Below are positions 8,429-18,032 of a stretch of 64,000 bases of DNA, one piece after another. Source of the stretch: JAEVLT01 sp044598425 (lineage in GTDB: Bacteria > Bacillota > Bacilli > Bacillales > Cytobacillaceae); assembly GCA_044598425.1 (NCBI GenBank), contig CP172536.1:434001-498000 (forward strand). Direction: 5' to 3'. The notes beneath the pieces were generated by a model. The model saw only the letters and a program-made list of their open reading frames with translations, did no database searches and was not told where the DNA came from. Position numbers and translations under genes: made by a program. Position 1 is the first letter of the stretch; each line of letters starts with the position of its first letter.

Positions 8429-8852
8429 AGTGGAAGTAAAAATGCCGGAGGAGTTTCTGAACAGGCTGACCAAACTCGGCGATAAGGCTGACGAGATTAT
8501 ACCGAAGGTACTCGAAGCGGGCGCAGAGATTGTGTATCAAAAGGTAAGAAGCAACCTGTCGGATGTTGTCGGCAAGAACACCAAGGGAAAAAGCCGTTCA
8601 ACAGGAGAGCTTCTGCAGGCGCTCGGCACATCACCCGTCAAAATTGACAGCAAGGGCGTATACAACTTGAAAATCGGCTTTTCCGAGCCGCGTTCAGACG
8701 GCAAAAGCAACGCTATGCTCGCCAATATCCTTGAATTTGGAAAACATGGTCAGCCTCCAAAGCCGTTTTTGAAGCCTGCCAAAACCCAGAGTAAATCGGC
8801 CTGTATTGAGGTGATGAAAAGCAAACTGGAAAGCGAGATGAACAATTTATGA
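8421..8852 (+). CDS. HK97 gp10-family tail component
   Basis: A 143-aa protein of the HK97-gp10 family, which acts as a tail-to-head joining or tail completion factor. The family hallmarks are a helical N-terminal half (FLNRLTKLGDKADEIIPKVLEAGAEIV) and the conserved NILEFGKHGQPPKPFLKPA segment near residues 104-122. It overlaps neighbours on both sides, consistent with one late operon. Confidence 0.85.
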   Translation: MAKVEVKMPEEFLNRLTKLGDKADEIIPKVLEAGAEIVYQKVRSNLSDVVGKNTKGKSRSTGELLQALGTSPVKIDSKGVYNLKIGFSEPRSDGKSNAMLANILEFGKHGQPPKPFLKPAKTQSKSACIEVMKSKLESEMNNL

Positions 8853-9190
8853 GCATCCTAGCCGAACTGAATACCATCTTGGAATCAATTAAGCTTCCGG
8901 TGGAAACAGGCGTGTTCAGCGGCGTACCGCCTGATGAATATGCGGTATTGACCCCCCTTGCGGACAGCTTTGGCGTCTTTGGCGACAATATGCCGCTTAT
9001 AGACATCTCTGAGGTTCGCATCTCGCTTTTTTGCAAAAACAATTATTTGGCAAGAAAAAATCAGCTTGTGGGGTTGCTCCTGCTATCTGGTTTCGTTATA
9101 ACCGGGCGGCAGTATGTCGCCTATGAAGCCGACACCAGTTACCACAATTACGCCATTGACGTGGCAAAAGACTATGAAATGGAGGAATAA
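8849..9190 (+). CDS. Tail completion/terminator-like protein
   Basis: A 113-aa protein in the slot where tail terminator proteins are found in HK97-like siphoviruses, between the gp10-like gene and the major tail gene. The sequence alternates short strands and helices (GVPPDEYAVLTPLADSF, EVRISLFCKNNY) and ends with an acidic tail. The call rests mainly on gene order and size, and no catalytic motif is seen. It starts by a 4-base overlap (ATGA). Confidence 0.65.
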   Translation: MSILAELNTILESIKLPVETGVFSGVPPDEYAVLTPLADSFGVFGDNMPLIDISEVRISLFCKNNYLARKNQLVGLLLLSGFVITGRQYVAYEADTSYHNYAIDVAKDYEMEE

Positions 9191-9192
9191 CC

Positions 9193-9765
9193 TTGGCACA
9201 GATAGGTTTGCAATATTTGATATGCGCGCCCATTACGGAAACCCCGACTTCTGTGACCTATGCAAACGGAATGGTTATGTCCTACGCAATCAAGGTGGAT
9301 ATTTCCATCGAAACCAATGAGGGCACGCTTTATGCGGATAACCGCATTGTTGAGGACATCAAGGAATTCAAGTCCGGTAAGCTGACTATCGGTGGTGACG
9401 ATTTGTCCTACGAGGTGCTTTCGCTGATTTTGGGGCATCAGCTTGAGACAATCACACCAAACGGCCAGAAGCTCACCGCAAAGGGCGATGATGACGGAGC
9501 CTATGTCGGAGTCGGTTTTTACGCAACAACAATAAAGAACGGTACCCGTAAGTACCGCGCCATTTGGCTCCACAAAATCAAATTCGGCGTCCCAAACGAG
9601 AGCCTTGAAACAAAGGGCGATAGTATTAAATTCCAGACCCCGACCGTTGAGGGTACGATTCTTACAGATATCCTGGGTGTTTGGAAAGAGGAAGCTATCT
9701 TTGACACGGAAGCTGACGCCAAAGCCTGGCTTGACGGACTTGCCGGTATTGGGGGTGCTGCATAA
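9193..9765 (+). CDS. Major tail protein
   Basis: A 190-aa tail-tube subunit. It reads as a phi13-type major tail protein, with an N-terminal strand series and a central KSGKLTIGGDDLSYEVLSLILGH. A later RAIWLHKIKFGVPNESLETKGDSI follows, then a C-terminal GVWKEEAIF. The start is a TTG at 9193 after GGAGGAATAACC; no ATG gives a better start. It lies directly before the chaperone gene, as usual. Confidence 0.9.
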   Translation: MAQIGLQYLICAPITETPTSVTYANGMVMSYAIKVDISIETNEGTLYADNRIVEDIKEFKSGKLTIGGDDLSYEVLSLILGHQLETITPNGQKLTAKGDDDGAYVGVGFYATTIKNGTRKYRAIWLHKIKFGVPNESLETKGDSIKFQTPTVEGTILTDILGVWKEEAIFDTEADAKAWLDGLAGIGGAA

Positions 9766-10151
9766 TGAATGAGGATAGAAGTGCCAGTATTAATATCGGC
9801 GACAACGAATACCCGCTTATTTTAACCACCAAGGCAACAAAGGAAATAGCCAAACGCTACGGCGGGCTTTCAAATCTCGGCGACAAGCTTATGAAAAGCG
9901 AGAACTTCGAAATGGCCCTTGATGAAATCGTGTGGCTCATCACCCTGCTTGCGAATCAGGGCATTTTGATTCACAACCTTAAAAATAAGGAGCAGCAAAA
10001 ACCCCTCTTGACCTCGGATGAGGTTGAACTGCTCACCTCCCCGTTTGAGCTTGCGGCATACAAAAACGCCCTGACCGAAGCGATGCTCAAGGGGACAAAG
10101 CGCACGGTTGAAAGCGAGGATGGTATCTCAAAAAACGTTCAGGCCGGGTAG
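9765..10151 (+). CDS. Tail assembly chaperone (gpG-like)
   Basis: A 128-aa chaperone that coats the tape measure during tail assembly. It has a small beta N terminus (NIGDNEYPLILTTKATKEIA) followed by helices. It lies between the major tail and tape measure genes, the invariant position. Near its end is the slippery heptamer A AAA AAC (10130-10136), allowing a -1 shift into the downstream frame at 10136-10333 to make the longer gpGT-like form. It overlaps the tail gene by one base (TAATG). Confidence 0.85.
   Translation: MNEDRSASINIGDNEYPLILTTKATKEIAKRYGGLSNLGDKLMKSENFEMALDEIVWLITLLANQGILIHNLKNKEQQKPLLTSDEVELLTSPFELAAYKNALTEAMLKGTKRTVESEDGISKNVQAG
10130..10136 (+). promoter_or_regulatory. 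Programmed -1 ribosomal frameshift site
   Basis: The heptamer AAAAAAC is in phase (tcA AAA AAC) with the gpG-like frame. Slippage by -1 bypasses the TAG at 10149 and joins a 65-codon frame ending at TAA 10331-10333. The position before the tape measure gene matches the known tail-chaperone frameshift. Confidence 0.8.
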
Positions 10152-10333
10152 ATGACGAAGAGTTGTTTACCCGACTTTTATATTATGGCACCGTCCAGCT
10201 TCATTTTTCGCAGGATGAGACTTGGCTGATGCCGCTAGGCCAGCTGCTCGATTTGATAGCTTGCCACAGACAGTTTTTAGGCTATGAAAAGCCGAAGCGT
10301 GAGCTTGGCATTGATGAAATAATCCCGTTGTAA
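10136..10333 (+). CDS. Tail assembly chaperone frameshift extension (gpT-like)
   Basis: This open frame is read only after a -1 shift at 10130-10136. It adds about 65 residues, including ELFTRLLYYGTVQL and a final helix-rich part ending in DEIIPL. The segment has no start codon with a ribosome site, and its codon-like composition across the TAG of the zero frame supports translation by frameshifting. The long form is expected at low level and to recruit tail tube subunits to the tape measure. Confidence 0.8.
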   Translation, partial: RSGRVDDEELFTRLLYYGTVQLHFSQDETWLMPLGQLLDLIACHRQFLGYEKPKRELGIDEIIPL

Positions 10334-10346
10334 AGGAGGGCGGCAA

Positions 10347-12635
10347 ATGGCAGATAATTTTGGATTAAAAATAGGGATCGAGGGCGAGCAGGAGTTTAAG
10401 GCCGCCCTTCGTGACATTAACGCAAGCTTCAAGGTCTTAGGCTCTGAAATGAAGCTGGTGGAATCGGAGTTCGATAAACAGGACAAATCCATTGAAGCAG
10501 TTACCGCCCGCAATCAGGTGCTTTCCAAGGAAATTGAAGCGCAAAGCGAAAAGATATCCGTCCTTGAAAAAGCCCTCGCCAATGCTTCCTCCTCATTCGG
10601 CGAAAATGACAGACGGACTTTAGCCTGGGCAGTCCAGCTGAATAACGCGAAGGCTGAACTCAATAACCTGGAGCGCGAGCTTGAGAAGAATAACAAGTCG
10701 CTGGATGAAGCGGGTGATGAATTCGAAAAAGCCGACAAGGAAGCGGAAAAATTCGAGAAGGAAATTAAAAAGTCGGCGGACAGCGCCGATGACGCCGGGG
10801 GTAAATTCGCAAAATTAGGCGGCGTCCTGAAGGGAGTCGGCGCGTCTATGGGCGCCGCAGCGGTAGCCGTTGGCACTGCGACAGTAGGCGCCGCAAAGTC
10901 GCTTTCGGATATGACCGTAGGCGCGTCAAGCTATGCGGATAACATCCTCACGATGTCGACCGTTACCGGCATGTCCACAGAAAAGCTGCAGGCATACAAC
11001 TACGCAGCCGAGCTTGTGGACACGTCGTTGGAAACGCTCACCGGCTCCATGGCAAAGAATATCCGCTCCATGACGGCAGCTGAAAAAGGCACCGGTGCTG
11101 TGGCTGATGCGTATAAGGCCCTTGGCGTGTCGGTTACTGATTCCCATGGCAAGCTCCGGAACAGCGAAACGGTATATTGGGAGACCATAGACGCCCTCGG
11201 CAAGGTATCGGACGAAACCGAAAGGAACGCCTTGTCCATGCAGATTTTCGGCAAGTCGGCACAGGAACTCAACCCGCTCATCGCACAAGGCAGCGCCGGC
11301 ATCGCAAAGCTGACCGAGGAAGCGAAAAATATGGGCGCGGTTATGTCAGATGAGCAGCTGAACAGCCTTGGCAAATTTGATGATACCATTCAGAGGTTAA
11401 AGTCCGGCAGCGAAGCCGCCAAAAATGCGCTCGGCATGGTGCTTTTGCCCCAGCTTCAGGCCCTCGGTACTGATGGTGTCACCATGCTTGGTAATTTCAC
11501 AAAAGGATTAAATGACGCAGGCGGCGATTTTGGGAAAATATCCGAGGTTATCGGCAGTACCGTTGGCGGCATCGCCAATATGATACTTGCAAATATGCCG
11601 CAGATAATTGATGTTGCTTTGAATATTGTCATGTCCATCATAAAGGCAATCACCGACAACCTGCCCCAGCTTATCGACACGGCAAGCAAAATGGTGTTCA
11701 CATTGCTACAGGGCTTGATAAAAGCGCTGCCGCAGATAACCGACGGAGCGCTTCAGCTTATACTGGCCTTGGTCAACGGCATTATTGTCAACCTGCCTGC
11801 CCTGGTGGAAGCGGCCCTCAAAATGGTTGTGACGCTTGCCGCTGGTATAGGCGACGCCCTGCCAAAGCTTATCCCGGCAATGGTAGACGCTGTGATTCTG
11901 ATAGTCCAAACGCTCCTTAATAATATGGATAAAATCCTCGATGCCGCCTTCAAAATCATCATGGGGCTTGCAAAGGGACTTATCAATGCCCTGCCAAAGC
12001 TGATTGACGCGCTCCCGAAGATAATTGATGGCATTATTGACTTTATAACCAACAACCTGCCGCTTATTGTGGAGATGGGCATTAAGCTGACAGTTCAGTT
12101 GGCAGTCGGACTAATCAAGGCAATACCTCAGCTTGTTGCCGCTATTCCGCAGATTATTACAGCGCTGCTTGGCGGGTTTGGCAAAGCAGTTGGCTCTATT
12201 GGCGAAATTGGGGTGAACATCGTGAAGGGTTTGTGGAATGGTATAGTTTCAATGGCCGCATGGATCAAGGATAAAATATCCGACTTTGTAGGCGGTATTG
12301 TCAGCGGCGTAAAAGGACTGCTCGGCATCCACTCCCCTTCTACCGTTTTTGCCGGTATCGGCTCCAATATGGGCGAAGGCATCGGCGTCGGCTTTGAAAA
12401 AGCGATGAACGATGTCAAGGAGGATATGCGGAAGGCCATCCCCACAAGCTTTGATACCGATGTTACTTTGAACACGAAGCAAAACAGCGGTACTGGCAAT
12501 AACAACGCTCAGTCAAATCCGCTTATGCTCACGATCACAAATTTTTATAACAACCGCACCCAGGATATCGAGCAGCTTGCCTATGAGCTTGAATTTTACA
12601 GGCAGAGGGTTGCTTTCGCAACGGGAGGTGTCTGA
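10347..12635 (+). CDS. Phage tail tape measure protein
   Basis: A 762-aa tape measure that sets tail length. The N-terminal ~150 residues are a charged coiled coil. An alanine- and glycine-rich hydrophobic segment near 165-190 follows, then a conserved GMSTEKLQAYNYAAELV part near 210. Residues ~395-620 are a run of similar hydrophobic helices of roughly 35-45 residues each (for example LPQLIDTASKMV, LPALVEAALKMV, LPKLIDALPKII). The C terminus has the HSPSTVFAGIGSNMGEGIG motif near 660. ATG 10347 follows AAAGGAGGGCGG. Confidence 0.93.
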   Translation: MADNFGLKIGIEGEQEFKAALRDINASFKVLGSEMKLVESEFDKQDKSIEAVTARNQVLSKEIEAQSEKISVLEKALANASSSFGENDRRTLAWAVQLNNAKAELNNLERELEKNNKSLDEAGDEFEKADKEAEKFEKEIKKSADSADDAGGKFAKLGGVLKGVGASMGAAAVAVGTATVGAAKSLSDMTVGASSYADNILTMSTVTGMSTEKLQAYNYAAELVDTSLETLTGSMAKNIRSMTAAEKGTGAVADAYKALGVSVTDSHGKLRNSETVYWETIDALGKVSDETERNALSMQIFGKSAQELNPLIAQGSAGIAKLTEEAKNMGAVMSDEQLNSLGKFDDTIQRLKSGSEAAKNALGMVLLPQLQALGTDGVTMLGNFTKGLNDAGGDFGKISEVIGSTVGGIANMILANMPQIIDVALNIVMSIIKAITDNLPQLIDTASKMVFTLLQGLIKALPQITDGALQLILALVNGIIVNLPALVEAALKMVVTLAAGIGDALPKLIPAMVDAVILIVQTLLNNMDKILDAAFKIIMGLAKGLINALPKLIDALPKIIDGIIDFITNNLPLIVEMGIKLTVQLAVGLIKAIPQLVAAIPQIITALLGGFGKAVGSIGEIGVNIVKGLWNGIVSMAAWIKDKISDFVGGIVSGVKGLLGIHSPSTVFAGIGSNMGEGIGVGFEKAMNDVKEDMRKAIPTSFDTDVTLNTKQNSGTGNNNAQSNPLMLTITNFYNNRTQDIEQLAYELEFYRQRVAFATGGV

Positions 12636-13336
12636 TGTTAAGCTTTAGTTTTGAAAATAAGGACAGCTTTACGGATTTTGGCATATACGTAACGAAAATG
12701 CCGACAATCCCGTCCCCCAAGCGCAGAGTGACCACAACGCAGATTTTCGGCAGAAACAGCACCCTTAAATATGACGAGGGAACCTATGACGATATCACTA
12801 TTTCACTTGAGTGCGGGTTTGTGGGCGATGTGTTTTCCCGTCTAAACGATATTAAAGCCTGGCTGTTTGAAAGCGGCAGCTCGCCGCTTGTATTTAGCTT
12901 TGAAAACGATAAAAAGTATATCGCGCAGGTGGTCAACAACATCGATTTTGCAATCGCCATGCGGAAATTCGGGCAGTTTGTGGTCATTTTTAACTGTGAG
13001 CCATTCAAATATGCCGTTTCAGAGCCAAAGGTCAGCATAACAAATAGCGGCACCGCCCTTATTAACAACGGCACGATTGCCTGCCAGCCAATTATTGAGG
13101 TGTATGGCAGTGGTGATATAACCCTTGCAATCGGAAGCCAGCAGATGGATCTTAAGGGAGTCTCAAATAAAATCATTTTGAATTCGGTTTTGCAGGACGC
13201 TTATGACGATGCGCTAAACAACCTCAACTCAAAGGTAACCGGCGAATACTTTGTCCTGCCTGTCGGCTCAAACAATGTTTCATGGACTGGTAGTGTATCC
13301 AAGGTGGATATCACTCAGAACAGGCGGTGGTTGTGA
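12635..13336 (+). CDS. Distal tail protein (Dit-like)
   Basis: A 233-aa protein of the phage tail family found between the tape measure and tail-fibre/endopeptidase genes. The N-terminal domain shows the Dit pattern (GIYVTKMPTIPSPKRR, then TLKYDEGTYDDITISLEC). It forms the hub at the tail tip. The start codon overlaps the preceding stop (TGATG), indicating coupling. Confidence 0.85.
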   Translation: MLSFSFENKDSFTDFGIYVTKMPTIPSPKRRVTTTQIFGRNSTLKYDEGTYDDITISLECGFVGDVFSRLNDIKAWLFESGSSPLVFSFENDKKYIAQVVNNIDFAIAMRKFGQFVVIFNCEPFKYAVSEPKVSITNSGTALINNGTIACQPIIEVYGSGDITLAIGSQQMDLKGVSNKIILNSVLQDAYDDALNNLNSKVTGEYFVLPVGSNNVSWTGSVSKVDITQNRRWL

Positions 13337-15234
13337 TGATTTGCATATATGACAAGGCTGCATCCAAACAGGACTTTGAGTCAAACGGGCTTGCGGTGCT
13401 TGATGAGTGTATTTCTGCGACCATATATAACGGCCTCAACGATGATTATTCCCTTGAACTTATTTACCCGGTTGCAAACTATAAGGCAAAATACCTTGAG
13501 GAGTTCAACATCATAAAGGCGGGCGGGCAGCTTTTCCGCATTTACAAGGTGGAGCGCTCGCAGAACAACAACCTGACGGTCAAGGTCTGGGCAAGGCACA
13601 TATTCTATGACCTTGCCTATTTCTTTATTGAAAGCGCAAAGGTTGTCAACGCCAATATGAAGGAAGCCATCGAAATGACCATACCGCCGGAGGCGCAGGC
13701 AATTTTCAACATATCCGCGCCCGAAGGCATTGTCGCTCCCTTTACGGTCAAAGAAGTCAATTCGGTCGACGCGTTATTCGGCTTGATTGAAACCTACGGC
13801 GGTGAGCTTGAAAGGGATAATTTCAGCATCACCATAAAAGACCAGGTCGGCTCGGACAACGGGGTTACCATCCGGTATGGCAAAAACATCAAGGGGCTGA
13901 CCTTAACGCTTGATACAACGGACATTGCGACCCGTATCTATCCTGTGGGCGCAAACGCTCTTTTACTGCCGGAGCGTTATGTTGAGGTGGAAGGCGGCAA
14001 GCTGCTTTCCTTTGACATTACAAAAAAAGTGGAGTTTCAGGACTGCTCGGATACCGATGCGCTGCGGGCCGCAGCCCAAAAATATGCCTTAAACTGCGCA
14101 AAGCCGAAGATCAACATTAATATCGATTTTCTGGAGCTTTCCAAGATTGCGGAGTACGAGCAGTACAAAAGCCTGACCAACGTATCCCTTGGCGACCTGG
14201 TATCGGTCATTCACGAGCGGCTTGGAATCACCACTACCTTAAGGGTCATATCAAAGCAGGTTGACCTACTAAACCCGCTGAACACAAAAATAGTGCTTGG
14301 CGACCCGCTGAAAACCATTGTGGATAAGCTGGACACCTCATCACTGCTCGATGAAATAACCAAAATGATCGACAGCAACAAATCAGCGGTGATCCTTAAA
14401 AAGAACAGCGATGTTGTTACAATCGGCACAACCAAATATCCCGCAATGGTGATCGGCTTTTCAACAAATGCCGACGCAAACCTTACCTGCACCGTAACGC
14501 TCACAGGTGAGGCCAGTGAGAATAACACACTGAATATCCGCTTTTCCCTGGACAGCGTTGAATATGACCTTCAACCGGCCCAAAAGCTGGGTGCCGGCGA
14601 TAACGTCATGGGGTTTACGGTTCCGATGCCGCAGGTACAGGCCGGCAGCCACAGCTTTGTGATTTCGATGTGGACGTCAAGCGGCACCTTTGTTATTCCC
14701 AAATACGGGCTTCAGGTATCTATTGAAGGGCTCCATATTGAGGGCGGACTCTCTGCCACCATCCCGCATATTGAGGTTGTCTACACATTCTTTTACAGCC
14801 TTTTTGGCGCAAAGCTTGCTTCATTTGCTTTTAATGAAATGGTCAACATCTCAAAGCCGACAATTACAACCTTTGGGCTTTCCCAAAGCACGGTGTATTC
14901 GGATTTTACAAACGATATCAACTATTATCATAGTGAGGCTCTGGCTGAGATTTCCCTTGTAATTCAGGGAATATTTCAGGAGTTTTCAAGGGACAAAAGC
15001 GGCAATTACATTTTTGATTCCACATGGGTCAGCTTCGACTCCGACTTTGATAAAAACGCTGACAACACTTATACGGCGTATAACCGAGCAACAATTGTTG
15101 AGCCTGTCTTGTATGCAGTCGGCGGTGTTGTGGCAAGTGACAGCGGAGCGGTATATTCGGTAGCAATGCCGGACAGTACCACCTACAACAGCCTTGTTTC
15201 AATATCAGCAAAACTGACCCTGGGAGGTGCGTGA
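13336..15234 (+). CDS. Phage minor structural / tail endopeptidase-like protein
   Basis: A 632-aa tail-tip protein. The N-terminal ~350 residues match the phage minor structural protein (Tal/prophage endopeptidase-tail) pattern, with CISATIYNGLNDDYSLELIYP, FRIYKVERSQNNN and repeated strand-turn motifs. The remainder is beta-rich and may bind receptor or wall. ATG 13336 overlaps the Dit stop (TGATG); GTG codons just upstream are less likely. A peptidase active site is not evident, so enzymatic activity is uncertain. Confidence 0.8.
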   Translation: MICIYDKAASKQDFESNGLAVLDECISATIYNGLNDDYSLELIYPVANYKAKYLEEFNIIKAGGQLFRIYKVERSQNNNLTVKVWARHIFYDLAYFFIESAKVVNANMKEAIEMTIPPEAQAIFNISAPEGIVAPFTVKEVNSVDALFGLIETYGGELERDNFSITIKDQVGSDNGVTIRYGKNIKGLTLTLDTTDIATRIYPVGANALLLPERYVEVEGGKLLSFDITKKVEFQDCSDTDALRAAAQKYALNCAKPKININIDFLELSKIAEYEQYKSLTNVSLGDLVSVIHERLGITTTLRVISKQVDLLNPLNTKIVLGDPLKTIVDKLDTSSLLDEITKMIDSNKSAVILKKNSDVVTIGTTKYPAMVIGFSTNADANLTCTVTLTGEASENNTLNIRFSLDSVEYDLQPAQKLGAGDNVMGFTVPMPQVQAGSHSFVISMWTSSGTFVIPKYGLQVSIEGLHIEGGLSATIPHIEVVYTFFYSLFGAKLASFAFNEMVNISKPTITTFGLSQSTVYSDFTNDINYYHSEALAEISLVIQGIFQEFSRDKSGNYIFDSTWVSFDSDFDKNADNTYTAYNRATIVEPVLYAVGGVVASDSGAVYSVAMPDSTTYNSLVSISAKLTLGGA

Positions 15235-16346
15235 TGTCAGTATTACCAAGCTATGCCCTGCCCAAGGGCAGCGGCGGCATGACTCTTTTCGGTACACATA
15301 ACGATGATACTACGGTAACCCTTCCGAATATGGGCTTCAGCGTCAAATATGGCGGCGCTGCGGTTTCCGCGCTTTACGCAAGCGGCAACAGCTGGGTCGG
15401 CTTCGGCAGTTCAACTGAGCATCTGCAGATCAACCGCAGAGACGCCAGCTATAACAATTTGTACTATGCAAATGAAGTCGCATATGGTACAAACACCTTC
15501 CGTATCCGCTTTGAAGGCAACAGCTATTACAGCAGCTGGGGCGCCAACGACCTGGTATGGGAGTTTACTGTCTTTGCAGACGGCACTTTGATGCTTGTTG
15601 TAGAGAAAAGCCCCAACAACGGCACTGACAGCTTTGCCGGAGGAGGGACTTCTGTTCCGGTTTCGTTCAAAACAGGCAAATCCTATGTATTTCTGCCGTC
15701 AAATCCGAACGGAACAGCCTATACGGTGGTCGAGGGCTCGTATATCCCTTGTATGAACAAATTCCTGTTTTGTGACAGTGACGGCGTCAAATCTTACGCA
15801 AACGACACATGGGCCGTTGTGGCGGCCCCGCCTGTCACCTCCCAGATGCTCCTTGATTACGGGGTTGACGCTCTGCCTAACAGCCTGGCAGGACTGCAAA
15901 ATAATGCGGTTCTGTATTTTTATACCGACGACCCGGCCATTGTGAACGACAAGCAGAGTTATTCGCTTAAAGCAAGCCTGGTTGTAACCTCAAAGCCCAA
16001 AACGGTGGTTCAGAATACGGACTTTTTGATTCCCCAGGGAAAAACAATCACAAGCATTGAGGTCAGGAATGCCGTAACCGGCGGACGGTTAAGGGCTGCA
16101 CTGAGCTTTGACAGCGGCGCAACATTTTATACCTTTAATAAGGCTGCATTGGTATTTGAGCCAATCAACATCAATGACAGCGAGGCGTTTCTGGCAAACG
16201 GGATAATACCGGAAGATTTCCCTGCAATCAACTACACTGATTTAAATACGCTCGCAAACGGAAAAATCCGGTTTTCCTATATTTTGGAAAAGCCCCTGCT
16301 CACAGACATTTGCAAATTAAAGGCGGTGAAGATAAACCTTGGATAA
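15234..16346 (+). CDS. Unrecognised tail-region protein
   Basis: A 370-aa protein, not recognised. It is glycine-, serine- and aromatic-rich with many predicted short strands (for example GNSWVGFGSS, YYSSWGANDLVWEF). This suggests a beta-sandwich or receptor-binding component. It is encoded after the tail endopeptidase-like gene and overlaps its stop (GTGATG), so it is probably part of the tail tip or baseplate. No catalytic motif was seen. Tail-fibre function is inferred from position only. Confidence 0.65.
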   Translation: MSVLPSYALPKGSGGMTLFGTHNDDTTVTLPNMGFSVKYGGAAVSALYASGNSWVGFGSSTEHLQINRRDASYNNLYYANEVAYGTNTFRIRFEGNSYYSSWGANDLVWEFTVFADGTLMLVVEKSPNNGTDSFAGGGTSVPVSFKTGKSYVFLPSNPNGTAYTVVEGSYIPCMNKFLFCDSDGVKSYANDTWAVVAAPPVTSQMLLDYGVDALPNSLAGLQNNAVLYFYTDDPAIVNDKQSYSLKASLVVTSKPKTVVQNTDFLIPQGKTITSIEVRNAVTGGRLRAALSFDSGATFYTFNKAALVFEPININDSEAFLANGIIPEDFPAINYTDLNTLANGKIRFSYILEKPLLTDICKLKAVKINLG

Positions 16347-18012
16347 CTACGAGAGCGTCTCATACAATAAGAACTTCCTCACAGGTGCAGAGGTCTATGA
16401 GAAGAAAATAAAGAAAAATACCGGCGTTAAGGGCAAGGTGACCGTAAGGCTTTTTGACGCGAAAACCGGGGAAAAAACGCAGGAGGCCTATTCTGAAAAC
16501 CTTATACCCGAATTGTTTTTCCGTGACGCCTTCATCACCAGTTTTGTCGGCGGGATCATGGGTTCCGGGCAGTCGAGGTACACAAACGCCTACAACTGGT
16601 TCAACTACATTTACTTGACTGACAGCGATAAGCCGGAAAATGCAAGCGAACAACGCGTTATGGGCAATGTTATTGGCTATGCGCACCGGAATACGCCGTA
16701 TTCGGGCAGCGATCCGCTTCAGGGCAGCATTAACAGGTCAGAAACAAAGTTTGAGGTGACAGACTCCAAGATCCGGCTTAACTTTGTATTCGATTTCCCG
16801 ACAAATGCCTGCAACGGTACCATCGAGAGCGTATATTTCTGTGAAGCACCCCCGGATGACAAGGATTATGTTTATTCTGCCGCGCAGATTTACGGCCGGG
16901 AAAATGCGGATAACGATTACGGTATTTCCGGGGCAAGCAACCCCCGCAGGTATTATGCCGCATATATTGCCTTTGCCTACGCAAAATGCGTCAACTTCAC
17001 TTCCCCGACAAAGGGGTATATGGTGCTTGACGCCACCAGCACCACAATCACGCAAAGCACCTACCTGCAGTTCCCGGACAGCCTGAAGGGACATATGGTG
17101 TATATTCCGTTTGATGTAAATACGAACGATATTCTGCTGTGGGAACAGGCTGTCAAGCTGCTCAATGCTGCCGGAAATCCACTGGTTGCCGTGCCTTCCG
17201 ACCCGGTGAAAAAATATGACGGTTTGGAATTTGCTTGCCCTTATACGACAGACGACACTGTCATAATCGGCTACGTGCAGTATTACAACAGTCCCAATTA
17301 CTATATGAGAATATACAAATGGAGCAAGGTCGGGGTGCTGCTTACCCAGAACGATATTTGTTTCTCGACCGACTACAAGGACGAGTACAATACCAATCTC
17401 AACAAGGTTTTGGTAAACGGCAACAGCATTTACCTGGACGGTACCATAGATATTCTGGGGTACTACACAAGAACGGATACGGCGACTAATGAGACAATCT
17501 ATACAAGCAAGTGGCTAAAATTAAACAGTGCAGGCCAGTTGGTCAGCAACATGAACATCAAGCCCAAGCTTGGCAACAGCACCTGGTTTGCCACAAAAGG
17601 CATGGATAGCGGAAATATTGAGCGGCGGGTACGTATTTATGATTTCAGGAGGGGCAAAACGAAAATCTACCTGTATTACACCGGGGTTCAGGGCGGCTCA
17701 AGCTTCTGGCAATGCATCACAAGCGATGGAAATTTAGTCGATCCTTTTAAGAAGAATTTCGGCTACAAGTCCGGGTATGGCGATTATCGGGCTATTCACA
17801 ATATCTTGGGCACAGACCGGTGGATTGAACGGTATAACTCCAATAACAGTTCTGGCACGCAGTATTTCTACATTAACAACCTGCTCACCTCAAGGCCCAT
17901 AGGGACGCACACAAGGCTGACGCAGACGGTGGAAAAGACAGAAGCTAACACCATGAAGGTACAGTATATGTTTGAGGTAGACTTGCTTACCTTCGGAGAA
18001 GATTATTACTAA
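16339..18012 (+). CDS. Unrecognised late structural protein
   Basis: A 557-aa protein, not recognised. It begins at TTG 16339 after AGGCGGTG and overlaps the preceding gene by 8 bases. The sequence is rich in Tyr, Asn, Gly and Thr, with repeated short hydrophobic strands (for example YIYLTDSDK, YGRENADNDYG, KTKIYLYYTGVQGG). These could form a propeller or beta-helix. No signal peptide or enzyme motif is visible. As the last gene before the lysis cassette it is most likely a virion receptor-binding or baseplate protein. Confidence 0.65.
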   Translation: MDNYESVSYNKNFLTGAEVYEKKIKKNTGVKGKVTVRLFDAKTGEKTQEAYSENLIPELFFRDAFITSFVGGIMGSGQSRYTNAYNWFNYIYLTDSDKPENASEQRVMGNVIGYAHRNTPYSGSDPLQGSINRSETKFEVTDSKIRLNFVFDFPTNACNGTIESVYFCEAPPDDKDYVYSAAQIYGRENADNDYGISGASNPRRYYAAYIAFAYAKCVNFTSPTKGYMVLDATSTTITQSTYLQFPDSLKGHMVYIPFDVNTNDILLWEQAVKLLNAAGNPLVAVPSDPVKKYDGLEFACPYTTDDTVIIGYVQYYNSPNYYMRIYKWSKVGVLLTQNDICFSTDYKDEYNTNLNKVLVNGNSIYLDGTIDILGYYTRTDTATNETIYTSKWLKLNSAGQLVSNMNIKPKLGNSTWFATKGMDSGNIERRVRIYDFRRGKTKIYLYYTGVQGGSSFWQCITSDGNLVDPFKKNFGYKSGYGDYRAIHNILGTDRWIERYNSNNSSGTQYFYINNLLTSRPIGTHTRLTQTVEKTEANTMKVQYMFEVDLLTFGEDYY

Positions 18013-18032
18013 GGCTTTTTAATAATATTCAG

